DNA of 64,000 nucleotides from Pseudotabrizicola sp051200875 (GTDB lineage: Bacteria > Pseudomonadota > Alphaproteobacteria > Rhodobacterales > Rhodobacteraceae). This document shows, piece after piece, positions 23,605 to 31,737 of the stretch; the stretch's first letter is position 1, and each line of letters begins with the position of its first letter. The notes under the pieces are model-generated. The model was given only the letters and a program-made list of their open reading frames with translations. It was not told the DNA's origin and did not search any database. The stretch covers positions 992,001 through 1,056,000 of the forward strand of contig NZ_CP195191.1 in the NCBI RefSeq assembly GCF_051200875.1. The letters run 5' to 3'. The position numbers were made by a program, and so were the translations under genes.

Positions 23605-24639
23605 CTAATTGCCCTGTATCTGCTGCATGAACAGGCCCAAATGCCGGGAAACGATTTCGTCATAGCGACCGTTTTCGCGGATCTGGGCCAGACCGGCATT
23701 GACCCGGTACAGGAAGGTTGTTCCGCGCCAGTGCTTCTTTGAAACGATCACATGCAGGGTTTCCGTGGAAAGCGGGCGTTCCATCGGCCTGACCTGCCCG
23801 CGCAGACCCATGGCATTGATCTTTTCGGCCCCGAGGAAAAGGTTTTCAGGCACGGCATCCACCGTTCCCGCAACAAGCATCGAGAAACAATCGTCCGGCG
23901 TATCGGGCCTGACGAGGTCTATCTTTGCCTCGGCAATCCAGTTGCGGCCATTGGCATCCAGATCATGGGTGTAATAGCCTTTTGGCCGACAAAGGGTTTT
24001 GCCTTCGATATCCGCGTCTGTGTCAAAGGTGACAGAGGAATCTGCCGCCACGAAAAGCTGGATCGGCATTTCGAACAGCGGGTCCGAGAAGTGAAAGTTC
24101 GCGCAGCGTTCATTCGACGGATCAGCCGCGCAATCGGGCCGCAGCCAGGGAAAGCCCATGTCGTATTTGGCTTCATCAAGCAGCGGGAAAAGATGTTGGG
24201 ACCAGTCATCCTCCCAATCCATTGCATATGGCACTGGATTGGGGGTTTCCTCCATGATCGCGTTGACCAATTCGGTGATCAGCCCGCCCCCGGCCCAGTC
24301 TTTCTGGGTGAATGGCGGATAGTTCGAGCCGGTTAGGAACCGAAGTTCGGCCTGAGCGCTGCGAAGAGGCGTAGCGTCTGGTTCCGGTGCCGCGCCACCA
24401 GCGCAGGGAATGTAGATCTCCGCCCCCGCGGGGATCGTCAGCGGACCCGTTACCGCCAAGCCCTGATTGGCATAATAGATCAGGGTCCATTGTTCATAAT
24501 CGCCGTAATGGGCTTCGGCGATGGAAAAGAAGCTGTCACCTTCCTTGACCGTATAGGTCACATCGCAACTTTGCGCCCAGACCGGTGCGCCCCCCCAAAG
24601 CAGAACCGCCGCTGCGGCCAGAATCTTCCGCGCGCCCAT
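23605..24639 (-). CDS. LysM domain fused to family 3 solute-binding domain, paralogue B
   Basis: A 344-residue exported protein (ATG 24639; a TTG two codons earlier overlaps the previous stop as TTGA). Residues 1-22 are a signal peptide. A LysM domain follows (YTVKEGDSFFSIAEAHYGD to the IPCAGG end, about 28-75), then an SBP_bac_3-like domain from about residue 95 (LTGSNYPPFTQKDWAGGGL onward). The signature GKTLCRPKGYYTHDLD and GTVDAVPEN match the upstream paralogue closely. A peptidoglycan-binding domain joined to a ligand-binding domain suggests a wall-tethered sensor or scavenger rather than a free transporter subunit. No permease or ATPase is adjacent. Confidence 0.85.
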   Translation of the reverse strand: MGARKILAAAAVLLWGGAPVWAQSCDVTYTVKEGDSFFSIAEAHYGDYEQWTLIYYANQGLAVTGPLTIPAGAEIYIPCAGGAAPEPDATPLRSAQAELRFLTGSNYPPFTQKDWAGGGLITELVNAIMEETPNPVPYAMDWEDDWSQHLFPLLDEAKYDMGFPWLRPDCAADPSNERCANFHFSDPLFEMPIQLFVAADSSVTFDTDADIEGKTLCRPKGYYTHDLDANGRNWIAEAKIDLVRPDTPDDCFSMLVAGTVDAVPENLFLGAEKINAMGLRGQVRPMERPLSTETLHVIVSKKHWRGTTFLYRVNAGLAQIRENGRYDEIVSRHLGLFMQQIQGN

Positions 24640-24641
24640 GA

Positions 24642-25730
24642 TCAAAAATCTGCCCAGATCAGCGACATATGCGGGCCGATCACCTTTTGATAGGTGCCGT
24701 CGGCCTTGATTTCGGCAAGGCCATTGTTGATCAGGTCCAACAACTCTTGTGCGCGCGGGTGCGTCTTGTGGACGACCACATGCAGACCTTCAATCGACAG
24801 AGGGCGGGTCTGGACGATCTCGATCTTGTCGCCAATGCCAAGTTCTTTCATCGTCGAGCGACCAGTGAATTCGTCGACCACAACCGCGTCGACCGTTCCA
24901 GCAAGAAGCATGTTGAAGCAATCTGCGTTCTTGTCCGGCATTTCCAGCTTGACCTTACCATCCTTCAGCCAGTTCCGGCCGTCCTTGTCGAGGTCGTGCG
25001 TGTAATACCCCTTTGGTCGGCAAAGTGTCTTGCCGATCATGTCGTCGTCCATGTCAAAGGCCACGGGGCGGTCTTTTGCGGCAAAGACCAGAACCAGCAT
25101 TTCGAACATCGAGTCCGAGAAGTAGAAGTTCTCACAGCGGTAATTGTCGGGCGTCTGGACGCAGTCCGGCTTCAGCCACGGGAAACCCAGATCAAGCAAG
25201 GCATTCGACAGCAGCGGCTCCAGATGAGCGGACCAGTCATTGACCCAATGGATCGCAAAGCCTTCTGCCGGATTGGCACGGGTCATCGCGGTCTGCACAA
25301 CCTCGGTCACCAGACCACCGTTGAGCGAATTGCGGTCGGTAAATGGCGCATAATCATCAGCAGTAAGCAGATTGATCTTTTTTGCCGTGGCAGCGGTGCC
25401 AGCAGCGACCTGCAAAGGTACTGTCGGGGCCTTAACCTCAGCAACCTCTGCTCCGCCTTCCAATCCCGCAGGAAGACCATTGATACAGGCAAGGTTCAAA
25501 CGCGCCCCAACCACCAGATTGTGCGGCTTTGGCCCAATTGTATCGAGGTTGTTTTGGTGGATCGTGCTCCACATCCCCGCGTTTTTGTAAAGATTGTCGG
25601 CGATCATCGACAGGCTGTCGCCGGGTTTGACCGTGTAAATCCCACCGCATGTTTCGGCCTGAAGAACAGAGACCGACGCTAATAAAAATGCACTGGCAGC
25701 TGCTGCCGCAGCCCAGATTTTGTGACTCAT
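24642..25730 (-). CDS. LysM domain fused to family 3 solute-binding domain, paralogue A
   Basis: A 362-residue exported protein with signal peptide (about 1-25), LysM domain (IYTVKPGDSLSMIADNLYK to VVGARLNLACI, about 31-82), a linker of about 30 residues and an SBP_bac_3-like domain (NLLTADDYAPFTDRNSLNGG onward). It shares GKTLCRPKGYYTHDLD and GTVDAVVVDEF with the gene that follows, clearly a tandem duplication, though the two have diverged considerably. Cysteines around the CVQTPDNYRCENFYF segment are kept in both, suggesting a disulfide. Ligand unknown. The pair lies between the two GAPDH genes on the opposite strand. Confidence 0.87.
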   Translation of the reverse strand: MSHKIWAAAAAASAFLLASVSVLQAETCGGIYTVKPGDSLSMIADNLYKNAGMWSTIHQNNLDTIGPKPHNLVVGARLNLACINGLPAGLEGGAEVAEVKAPTVPLQVAAGTAATAKKINLLTADDYAPFTDRNSLNGGLVTEVVQTAMTRANPAEGFAIHWVNDWSAHLEPLLSNALLDLGFPWLKPDCVQTPDNYRCENFYFSDSMFEMLVLVFAAKDRPVAFDMDDDMIGKTLCRPKGYYTHDLDKDGRNWLKDGKVKLEMPDKNADCFNMLLAGTVDAVVVDEFTGRSTMKELGIGDKIEIVQTRPLSIEGLHVVVHKTHPRAQELLDLINNGLAEIKADGTYQKVIGPHMSLIWADF

Positions 25731-25874
25731 GAATTTCGCCCCCCAAGATGTGAGACAACTATGCGCTTCTTCGACCTTGGGTCAAGTCAACTGCAGCGTG
25801 CTAGTCGGCCAAGTTTGGCAGAGTTCTTCGTGATCACACTAACTAAGGGTTGATCTTTCAGGTAAACTGGCCAC

Positions 25875-25896
25875 GTTAGCGCTAACTTGCGCTGAG
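25875..25896 (+). promoter_or_regulatory. Perfect palindrome GTTAGCGCTAAC plus adjacent TTGCGCTGAG before GAPDH 2
   Basis: A 12-bp perfect inverted repeat 38 bp before the second GAPDH start, followed directly by a degenerate second copy. It has the same core as the sites before GAPDH 1 and glgP. Being so near the gene, it could act as a repressor site. Confidence 0.65.
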
Positions 25897-25924
25897 TGAG
25901 TCGCATTCAAGTCAGGAGGAATTC

Positions 25925-26926
25925 ATGGTCGTACGCGTAGCCATCAACGGATTTGGCCGTATTGGAAGAAACGTCCTTCGCGCCATCGTGGAATCGGGCC
26001 GTAGGGACATCGAGGTGATCGCGATCAACGATCTGGGGCCGGTGGAAACCAACGCCCACCTCTTGCGCTTTGACTCGGTTCATGGCCGCTTTCCAAGCGA
26101 AGTCACGACTGGCGAAGATTGGATCGACGCTGGCCGCGGCAAGATCCGCGTCACCGCCATCAAGAACCCGGCAGACCTGCCTTGGTCGGATGTGGATATC
26201 GTGATGGAGTGCACCGGCATCTTCACCTCGAAAGAAAAGTGCCAGCCGCACCTTGAAAACGGCTCCAAGCGCGTGCTGATCTCGGCTCCGGGCGATGGCG
26301 CGGACAAGACGATTGTCTACGGTGTGAACCACAACACGCTGACCAAGGATGACATCGTTGTCTCTAACGCATCCTGCACCACGAACTGCCTGTCCCCGGT
26401 CGCCAAAGTTCTGAACGATGTCATTGGCATCGAAAAAGGCATGATGACCACCATCCACAGTTACACCGGCGATCAGCCGACGCTGGACACGATGCACAAG
26501 GACCTGTACCGCGCCCGCGCAGCAGCCCTTTCGATGATCCCGACCTCGACGGGTGCTGCCAAGGCCGTGGGTCTGGTGCTGCCGGAACTGAAGGGCAAGC
26601 TGGACGGCTTTGCCATCCGTGTGCCGACGCCCAACGTTTCGGTCGTGGACCTGAAATTCATCGCAAAGCGTGCGACCACCGTGGAAGAAATCAACGCCGC
26701 GATCAAAGCTGCCGCCGATGGCCCGCTGAAAGGCATTCTGGGCTATACCCTGTTCAAGAACGTGTCGTCCGATTTCAACCACGACCCGCATTCCTCGGTG
26801 TTCCACATGGACCAGACCAAGGTCATGGAAGGCACCATGTGCTCGGTCCTGTCATGGTATGACAACGAATGGGGCTTTTCCAACCGCATGGCCGACACGG
26901 CCGTTGCGATGGGCAAGTTGATCTGA
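25925..26926 (+). CDS. gap: Type I glyceraldehyde-3-phosphate dehydrogenase, paralogue 2 (NAD-type)
   Basis: A 333-residue GAPDH with a strong ribosome site (CAGGAGGAATTC before ATG). Catalytic C151 lies in SNASCTTNC. AINDL keeps Asp36, the NAD-specificity residue, so this is the likely glycolytic enzyme. YDNEWGFSNRMADTA is the standard C-terminus. It has the same length as the GAPDH at 22415 and is similar along the whole chain. A classical terminator follows. Confidence 0.96.
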   Translation: MVVRVAINGFGRIGRNVLRAIVESGRRDIEVIAINDLGPVETNAHLLRFDSVHGRFPSEVTTGEDWIDAGRGKIRVTAIKNPADLPWSDVDIVMECTGIFTSKEKCQPHLENGSKRVLISAPGDGADKTIVYGVNHNTLTKDDIVVSNASCTTNCLSPVAKVLNDVIGIEKGMMTTIHSYTGDQPTLDTMHKDLYRARAAALSMIPTSTGAAKAVGLVLPELKGKLDGFAIRVPTPNVSVVDLKFIAKRATTVEEINAAIKAAADGPLKGILGYTLFKNVSSDFNHDPHSSVFHMDQTKVMEGTMCSVLSWYDNEWGFSNRMADTAVAMGKLI

Positions 26927-26950
26927 CGCGTTTTTCGGTTTGAAGGTTTA

Positions 26951-26982
26951 AACGCCCGGCCAGACTGTGCCGGGCGTTTTTC
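26951..26982 (+). terminator. Rho-independent terminator after GAPDH 2
   Basis: AACGCCCGGC and GCCGGGCGTT form a perfect 10-bp stem around an 8-base loop, running into TTTTTCTTTT. Confidence 0.9.
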
Positions 26983-27070
26983 TTTTGGGACCAAGATTTT
27001 ATTTCGTCATGGACACCATTCGTGACCGCCGAAATCTTCCGCTTTTGACGCAGCACGCTATTCTGACAAG

Positions 27071-29632
27071 ATGAGCCTTGTTGTCCTTCTTGCGATCCTT
27101 TCCGGCCTGTTCATGGCCATTGCGCTTTCCGAACCGCTGGCGGCGCGTCTGCGTCTGCCCGTCAGTGTTATCCTTGCGGGCGTTGGCATCGCGATTGGCG
27201 CTGGGGCCTCGTGGTTCTGGAACACAACCGTCACGGATGCCCTGAACCCGGTTGCGCTGGCCATTCTGGATCTGCCGATTTCGTCGGGCATTTTCATTTA
27301 TATCTTCCTGCCGATCCTGCTGTTTCAGGTATCGCTGACGCTGAACCTTCGCCGGCTTTTGGATGACTGGGTGCCTGTTTTGACTCTGGCCGTCGTTGCC
27401 GTTGTCGTCGCCACCTTCATCATCGGCATGGCCATCGCACCGTTTACGCAACTGCCGTTGATTGCCTGCTTTTTGTTGGGGTCGATTGTATCGACGACGG
27501 ACCCGTCAGCCGTGGTCAGCATCTTCCGCTCGACCCCTGCCCCGCAGCGATTGGCGCGCATTGTCGAGGGCGAAAGCCTTTTGAACGATGCCGCAGCCAT
27601 TGCGCTGTTTTCTGTTTTTCTGTCCGCCGTGGCCACGCGGGAAGCCGAGCCTGACATCGCAGCGGCCTTGTGGCGGCTGCCTTGGCTGATCGGAGCGGGG
27701 GCCGTTGTCGGCTGGGTCATTGGCAGGGTCGGCGTTGTGCTGATGGGTTGGCTTGGCCCTTGGCCACTGGCCCAGGTGTCGATCAGCTTTGCCATTGCCT
27801 TCGCGACTTTTCTGACAACGGACAAGGTTGTCGGGGCCTCTGGTGTGGTTGCGGTTGTGGTCGCGGGCATGACCGTCAATTTTCTGGCGCCGGGGCGCAT
27901 CTCTCCGCCCTCGCTGGAGCAACTGCGAGATGCCTGGAACTTGTTGGCCTATTGGGCTGGCGGGCTGATATTCGTGCTTGCAGCCCTGCTGATCCCCCGC
28001 ACATTTGAGAATTTGCGACCCGGAGACTTTGGCTTGATCCTGATTACGGTCCTGGCTGCTTTCGTGGCGCGTGCGATCATTCTTTACGGACTTTTGCCAA
28101 TTCTCACGGGGGCAAAACTCTCTCCTCAGGTTGAGCCACCCTACAAACTGGCCATTCTTTGGGGCGGGCTAAGGGGCGCTGTCACCTTGGCCCTTGCCTT
28201 GGCGGTGACCGAAAGTCCGTCCATCTTTGTCGAGGTAAAGCGCCAGATCGGCATCATCGCGACCGGTTTTGTTTTGTTCACACTTTTGGTGCAAGGGACG
28301 ACCCTGCGCACCGTCATTGGCAAGCTGGGCCTTGATCGGCTTTCGCCGCTGGACAAGGCCCTGTCCGATCAGGTCGTTGCGGTTTCTTTGCAAGAGGTCC
28401 GCGAAACGGTGGCTGAAACGACGCGCCAACTCTCGCTTACCCCGTCCATCGTCCGCGACGAAGCCGTTCGGTTTGGAGAGCGTCTGAACAAGGCTGTCGA
28501 GGTTGCAGATGAAGGGCAAGACATTCTGGACCGCGACCGCGTGACCTTGGGCCTGGTTGCGATGGCTGGCTATGAGCGGGATTTGATCCTGTTTGCGTTC
28601 AAGGACAGCCTGATGTCTGCCCGATTGGCGGACCGTATGCTGGCCGATGCGGACAGGCTGATCGAAGCAACCCGTGTCGATGGACGGCATGGGTATCGGG
28701 TACAGGCTCGGCGCATCCTCCAACCCAGCTTCGCGCTTAGTCTGGCAGAACGGCTTCACAATCGTCTTCACCTGAACGCGCCTTTGGAACGCTTGACCGC
28801 GGATCGGTTTGAACTGTTGGTTTCGCATTCTCAGATATTGAAGGCGCTTGCAGATTTTATCGAAAGCCGAATTGTCCGCATTCATGGCCGCCGGGTAGCA
28901 AGCCTGTTGCACGATCTGATCAAGCGACGGGTCGAAGACACGGGTCGCGAAATGGAAGGGTTGCGGACCCAGTTCCCCGGATATGCCGAGGAACTGGAAC
29001 GCCGATTGATCCGAAGGCTTGTGCTGCGACAAGAAGAGCTTGAATACGATCAGATGACGCAGGACGGCCTTATCGGACCGGAACTGCGAACAGCTTTGCG
29101 CGCCCAGACCGACGCAGAGGCGGCGAAACTTCGCAAGCGACCAAAGTTGGATCTGCGCCTACAACGGGTGGATATCGTTTCGGCCTTCCCGCTGTTTGCC
29201 GGCTTGGATGACGATGCTTTGGCCAAACTCGCCAAGCGTATGAAGACGGTTTACGCCAAACCCGATGATGTGTTGATGCGGAAAGATGACAAACCCGACA
29301 AAGTCTGGTTCATCGCCTCGGGCGCTGCCGAAGTTGAACAGGCGGGCCAACGGCTTCTTTTGGGACGCGGAGAGATGTTCGGTCAGCTTTCCTTGTTGAT
29401 GAAGAAATCAAGGCGCGCAAAAGTCAAAGCGATAAGCCACATGACTTTGCTTTCGTTGGAGGAATCCCGTTTTCTTGACCTTCTTAGACGGTCACCAGCT
29501 CTGTGTGCAGCCGTGCAGGAAAGTGCCGATAAACGGGGGGTTGCGCTGGATGAAACAATGCTGCCGCGCGGTGCGCCTTCGGAAGATCCGTGGCTCAATC
29601 GCTTTCGCAAGGCGCTTGGACAACGCAGTTAG
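27071..29632 (+). CDS. CPA1 sodium/proton antiporter with C-terminal cyclic-nucleotide-binding domain
   Basis: An 853-residue membrane protein. About 12 membrane segments occupy residues 1-420, with the CPA1 signature STTDPSAVVSIFRS and EGESLLNDAAAIALF, whose ND is the ion-binding pair. A long soluble region (about 430-690) follows. A cNMP-binding domain is at about 700-810 (SAFPLFAGLDDDALAKLAKRM, then GAAEVEQAGQRLLLGRGEMFGQLS). The architecture matches long NhaP/SOS1-like exchangers, in which the cytosolic tail gates ion exchange. It is expected to export sodium or potassium in exchange for protons. It is monocistronic and convergent with coaD. Confidence 0.92.
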   Translation: MSLVVLLAILSGLFMAIALSEPLAARLRLPVSVILAGVGIAIGAGASWFWNTTVTDALNPVALAILDLPISSGIFIYIFLPILLFQVSLTLNLRRLLDDWVPVLTLAVVAVVVATFIIGMAIAPFTQLPLIACFLLGSIVSTTDPSAVVSIFRSTPAPQRLARIVEGESLLNDAAAIALFSVFLSAVATREAEPDIAAALWRLPWLIGAGAVVGWVIGRVGVVLMGWLGPWPLAQVSISFAIAFATFLTTDKVVGASGVVAVVVAGMTVNFLAPGRISPPSLEQLRDAWNLLAYWAGGLIFVLAALLIPRTFENLRPGDFGLILITVLAAFVARAIILYGLLPILTGAKLSPQVEPPYKLAILWGGLRGAVTLALALAVTESPSIFVEVKRQIGIIATGFVLFTLLVQGTTLRTVIGKLGLDRLSPLDKALSDQVVAVSLQEVRETVAETTRQLSLTPSIVRDEAVRFGERLNKAVEVADEGQDILDRDRVTLGLVAMAGYERDLILFAFKDSLMSARLADRMLADADRLIEATRVDGRHGYRVQARRILQPSFALSLAERLHNRLHLNAPLERLTADRFELLVSHSQILKALADFIESRIVRIHGRRVASLLHDLIKRRVEDTGREMEGLRTQFPGYAEELERRLIRRLVLRQEELEYDQMTQDGLIGPELRTALRAQTDAEAAKLRKRPKLDLRLQRVDIVSAFPLFAGLDDDALAKLAKRMKTVYAKPDDVLMRKDDKPDKVWFIASGAAEVEQAGQRLLLGRGEMFGQLSLLMKKSRRAKVKAISHMTLLSLEESRFLDLLRRSPALCAAVQESADKRGVALDETMLPRGAPSEDPWLNRFRKALGQRS

Positions 29633-29656
29633 GACGGTGGATGTGCGGCCGGAGGG

Positions 29657-30151
29657 TTAGCGTCGGAGCTTCGCAACCAACTGCGCTTCGACAGCCGGGG
29701 TCACGAACTTCGACACGTCCCCACCAAGGCGGGCGATTTCTTTCACCAGCTTTGATGCGATGGCTTGCCGTCTTGCATCGGCCATCATGAAAACCGTTTC
29801 GATGCTGGAATCCAGGGCGCGATTCATGCCAACCATCTGGAATTCGTATTCAAAATCCGCGACCGCCCGCAGCCCCCGGACAATTACGCTTGCTCCGACA
29901 TCGCGTGCACAGTCGATCAGAAGGTTTTCGAACGGGTGAACCACGATTTCGCCGCCCGTCTTTGCGGTAATGGCTTTGCATTCCGCCTCGACCATCGCCA
30001 CGCGTTCTTCCAAGGAAAACAAGGGGCCCTTGTCACGGTTGATGGCAACACCAATCACAAGGCGGTCGACCAAAGCCATCGCCCGTTGAATGATGTCGAC
30101 ATGCCCCAAAGTGATGGGGTCAAAAGTCCCGGGATATAGGCCGATGCGCAT
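29657..30151 (-). CDS. coaD: Phosphopantetheine adenylyltransferase CoaD
   Basis: A 164-residue enzyme catalysing the fourth step of coenzyme A synthesis. Starting at the ATG at 30151 gives MRIGLYPGTFDPITLGH, the standard N-terminus with the T/HxGH nucleotidyltransferase motif. RGLRAVADFEYEFQM is the conserved substrate-binding segment. Length is typical. It lies 82 bp after the CBS protein gene on the same strand and probably has its own promoter. Confidence 0.96.
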   Translation of the reverse strand: MRIGLYPGTFDPITLGHVDIIQRAMALVDRLVIGVAINRDKGPLFSLEERVAMVEAECKAITAKTGGEIVVHPFENLLIDCARDVGASVIVRGLRAVADFEYEFQMVGMNRALDSSIETVFMMADARRQAIASKLVKEIARLGGDVSKFVTPAVEAQLVAKLRR

Positions 30152-30233
30152 GACTGTCCCTGTGGTAGTTTTCGGCAACGCAATATTATTGCGCCGCCGA
30201 ATGCAAGGTGAAAAAGCGCCGCATTCCTTGCGA

Positions 30234-30668
30234 TTAGAAGCCTTTGATCATGCCTTCCAAGGCGTCTTTCTCGGCAGAAAGTTCCATCAATCTTGCCTTC
30301 ACAACGTCGCCGATAGAGATGAGGCCGACCATCTCATCGCCCTCCATCACCGGCATGTGGCGAAAGCGGCCATCTGTCATCTTTTGCAGAACTTCATCGG
30401 TTTGGTCCGACCGTGTGCAGCCCACGATCTTGGCCGTCATGATTGTATCCACGCTTTCCGACAAACAGACCGGCCCGCGGCGGCCAAGTTCCCGCACGAT
30501 ATCGCGTTCAGACAGAATGCCAGAGACGCGTTTGCCATCTGCAGAGATGATCAGGGCACCAATCCGGCGTGAGGACAAGGTTTCAGCCGCTTTCGCGACC
30601 GTTGTTCCCGGCGGAACCGTCACAACCCCATCATCGGCCTTTGATTTCAGAATTTGGCTGACCAGCAT
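30234..30668 (-). CDS. Two-CBS-domain protein
   Basis: A 144-residue stand-alone Bateman module starting MLVSQILKSKADDG. CBS 1 covers about residues 8-60 (VPPGTTVAKAAETLSSRRIGAL, GILSERDIVREL) and CBS 2 about 75-130 (VGCTRSDQTDEVLQKM, HMPVMEGDEMVGLISIGDVV). Such proteins bind adenine nucleotides and regulate partner proteins; the partner is unknown. The last bases of the upstream LysR gene (stop at 30725) are 57 bp away. Confidence 0.9.
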   Translation of the reverse strand: MLVSQILKSKADDGVVTVPPGTTVAKAAETLSSRRIGALIISADGKRVSGILSERDIVRELGRRGPVCLSESVDTIMTAKIVGCTRSDQTDEVLQKMTDGRFRHMPVMEGDEMVGLISIGDVVKARLMELSAEKDALEGMIKGF

Positions 30669-30724
30669 GGTATGTCCTCCCGAATTGCCCATGGGGCAAG
30701 CGTCGGCCTGTGGCCATGAGTCTG

Positions 30725-31621
30725 TCAAGAAAAAGCTTCAAGCCGTTGAACTTCGCGCCGGATTCCCAAGGCAAGCGCATCTGCGAACCGTGAAAGCCGC
30801 ACCGACCGCGCATCGCCTTCGTGGCGGATCAGCCAAAACGCCCGGGTCAACCTGACCGTATCGGCCAGCACCCGTGACAGTTCGGGAGCCTGAGGAAGCG
30901 CGAAATCGTGCACAACGCCCAAACCCGCCCCAGCGCGAAGAAGCTGGAGTTGCACGGGAACGGAGTTCGAGGCGACATCGACATGGGTCAAGCCAAGCTC
31001 TCCCAGATAATCCAGTTCTTTGTCAAAGATCATGTCGGGGATGTAGCCAACAATCCGATGCCCCTGAAGATCGTCATAAGAGGTGATCGGCGCGGCCTTC
31101 GCCAAGTAATCGGGGTGCGCGGCCAGAGAAAGGCGGTAATCGGTCAGTTTTTGAACCGTCAGGCGGCCCGCCTGAGGACGGCTGACGCCGATTGCCATGT
31201 CGGCCTCTCGTTTGGAGAGGTTAAAGACACGAGGAAGGGCGACAAGTTGCACTTCCAGGCCCGGATTTGCCGCGCTGATTTCGGCGATCACGGGCGGAAG
31301 CAGGTAGTTCGCGCAGCCATCAGGCGCGCCCAGCCGGATTTGACCTGTGATGCCCCCTGCCCCTTCGAACCGGCTTAGGCTTTCAGCCGCCCCCGCGGTT
31401 GCAGCCTCGGTAGCTTCGGCGTGCGGAAGCAGACGCAGGCCATCTTCGGTCAGGACGTAGCCCTGCGGCGACTTGTTGAACAGCAGCGTTGCCGTTCGTT
31501 CTTCCAGACGCGCGATCCGCCGTCCCACGGTCGCAGGATCAAGGGCCAGCCGTTTTCCGGCTCCAGACAGGCTTTCGCTGCGTGCAACAGCCAAGAAAAT
31601 CCGCAGATCATCCCAGTCCAC
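30725..31621 (-). CDS. LysR-family transcriptional regulator, probable regulator of mmsA
   Basis: A 298-residue regulator with an N-terminal helix-turn-helix (DDLRIFLAVARSESLSGAGKRLALDPATVGRRIARLE, about 3-40) and a periplasmic-binding-like effector domain (about 90-290). It is divergent from mmsA with a 116-bp gap that contains a GTTTTGC-N6-GCAAAAC palindrome, the expected arrangement for a LysR regulator controlling its neighbour. The effector is presumably an intermediate of valine or propionate metabolism, inferred from context. Confidence 0.9.
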   Translation of the reverse strand: MDWDDLRIFLAVARSESLSGAGKRLALDPATVGRRIARLEERTATLLFNKSPQGYVLTEDGLRLLPHAEATEAATAGAAESLSRFEGAGGITGQIRLGAPDGCANYLLPPVIAEISAANPGLEVQLVALPRVFNLSKREADMAIGVSRPQAGRLTVQKLTDYRLSLAAHPDYLAKAAPITSYDDLQGHRIVGYIPDMIFDKELDYLGELGLTHVDVASNSVPVQLQLLRAGAGLGVVHDFALPQAPELSRVLADTVRLTRAFWLIRHEGDARSVRLSRFADALALGIRREVQRLEAFS

Positions 31622-31643
31622 GACTTACCTCGCTCCGATATCG

Positions 31644-31663
31644 GTTTTGCAGGAATGCAAAAC
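31644..31663. promoter_or_regulatory. LysR-type operator GTTTTGC-N6-GCAAAAC
   Basis: A 7-bp inverted repeat with a 6-base spacer in the LysR/mmsA divergent promoter, ending 74 bp before mmsA and 22 bp before the LysR gene. It contains the T-N11-A pattern usual for LysR sites, so autoregulation and control of mmsA are likely. Confidence 0.6.
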
Positions 31664-31737
31664 GTTTTTGGAATATTGCCGCTTTTCCCGGCATTTCCGC
31701 AAGACTAATGTGGCGCCAAGCAAATTGGAGGAGTCCC

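Noticed and set aside
24669..25682. 337-codon plus-strand open frame opposite the LysM-fusion gene
   Set aside because: Shadow of a signal-peptide-bearing minus-strand gene with LysM and solute-binding motifs.
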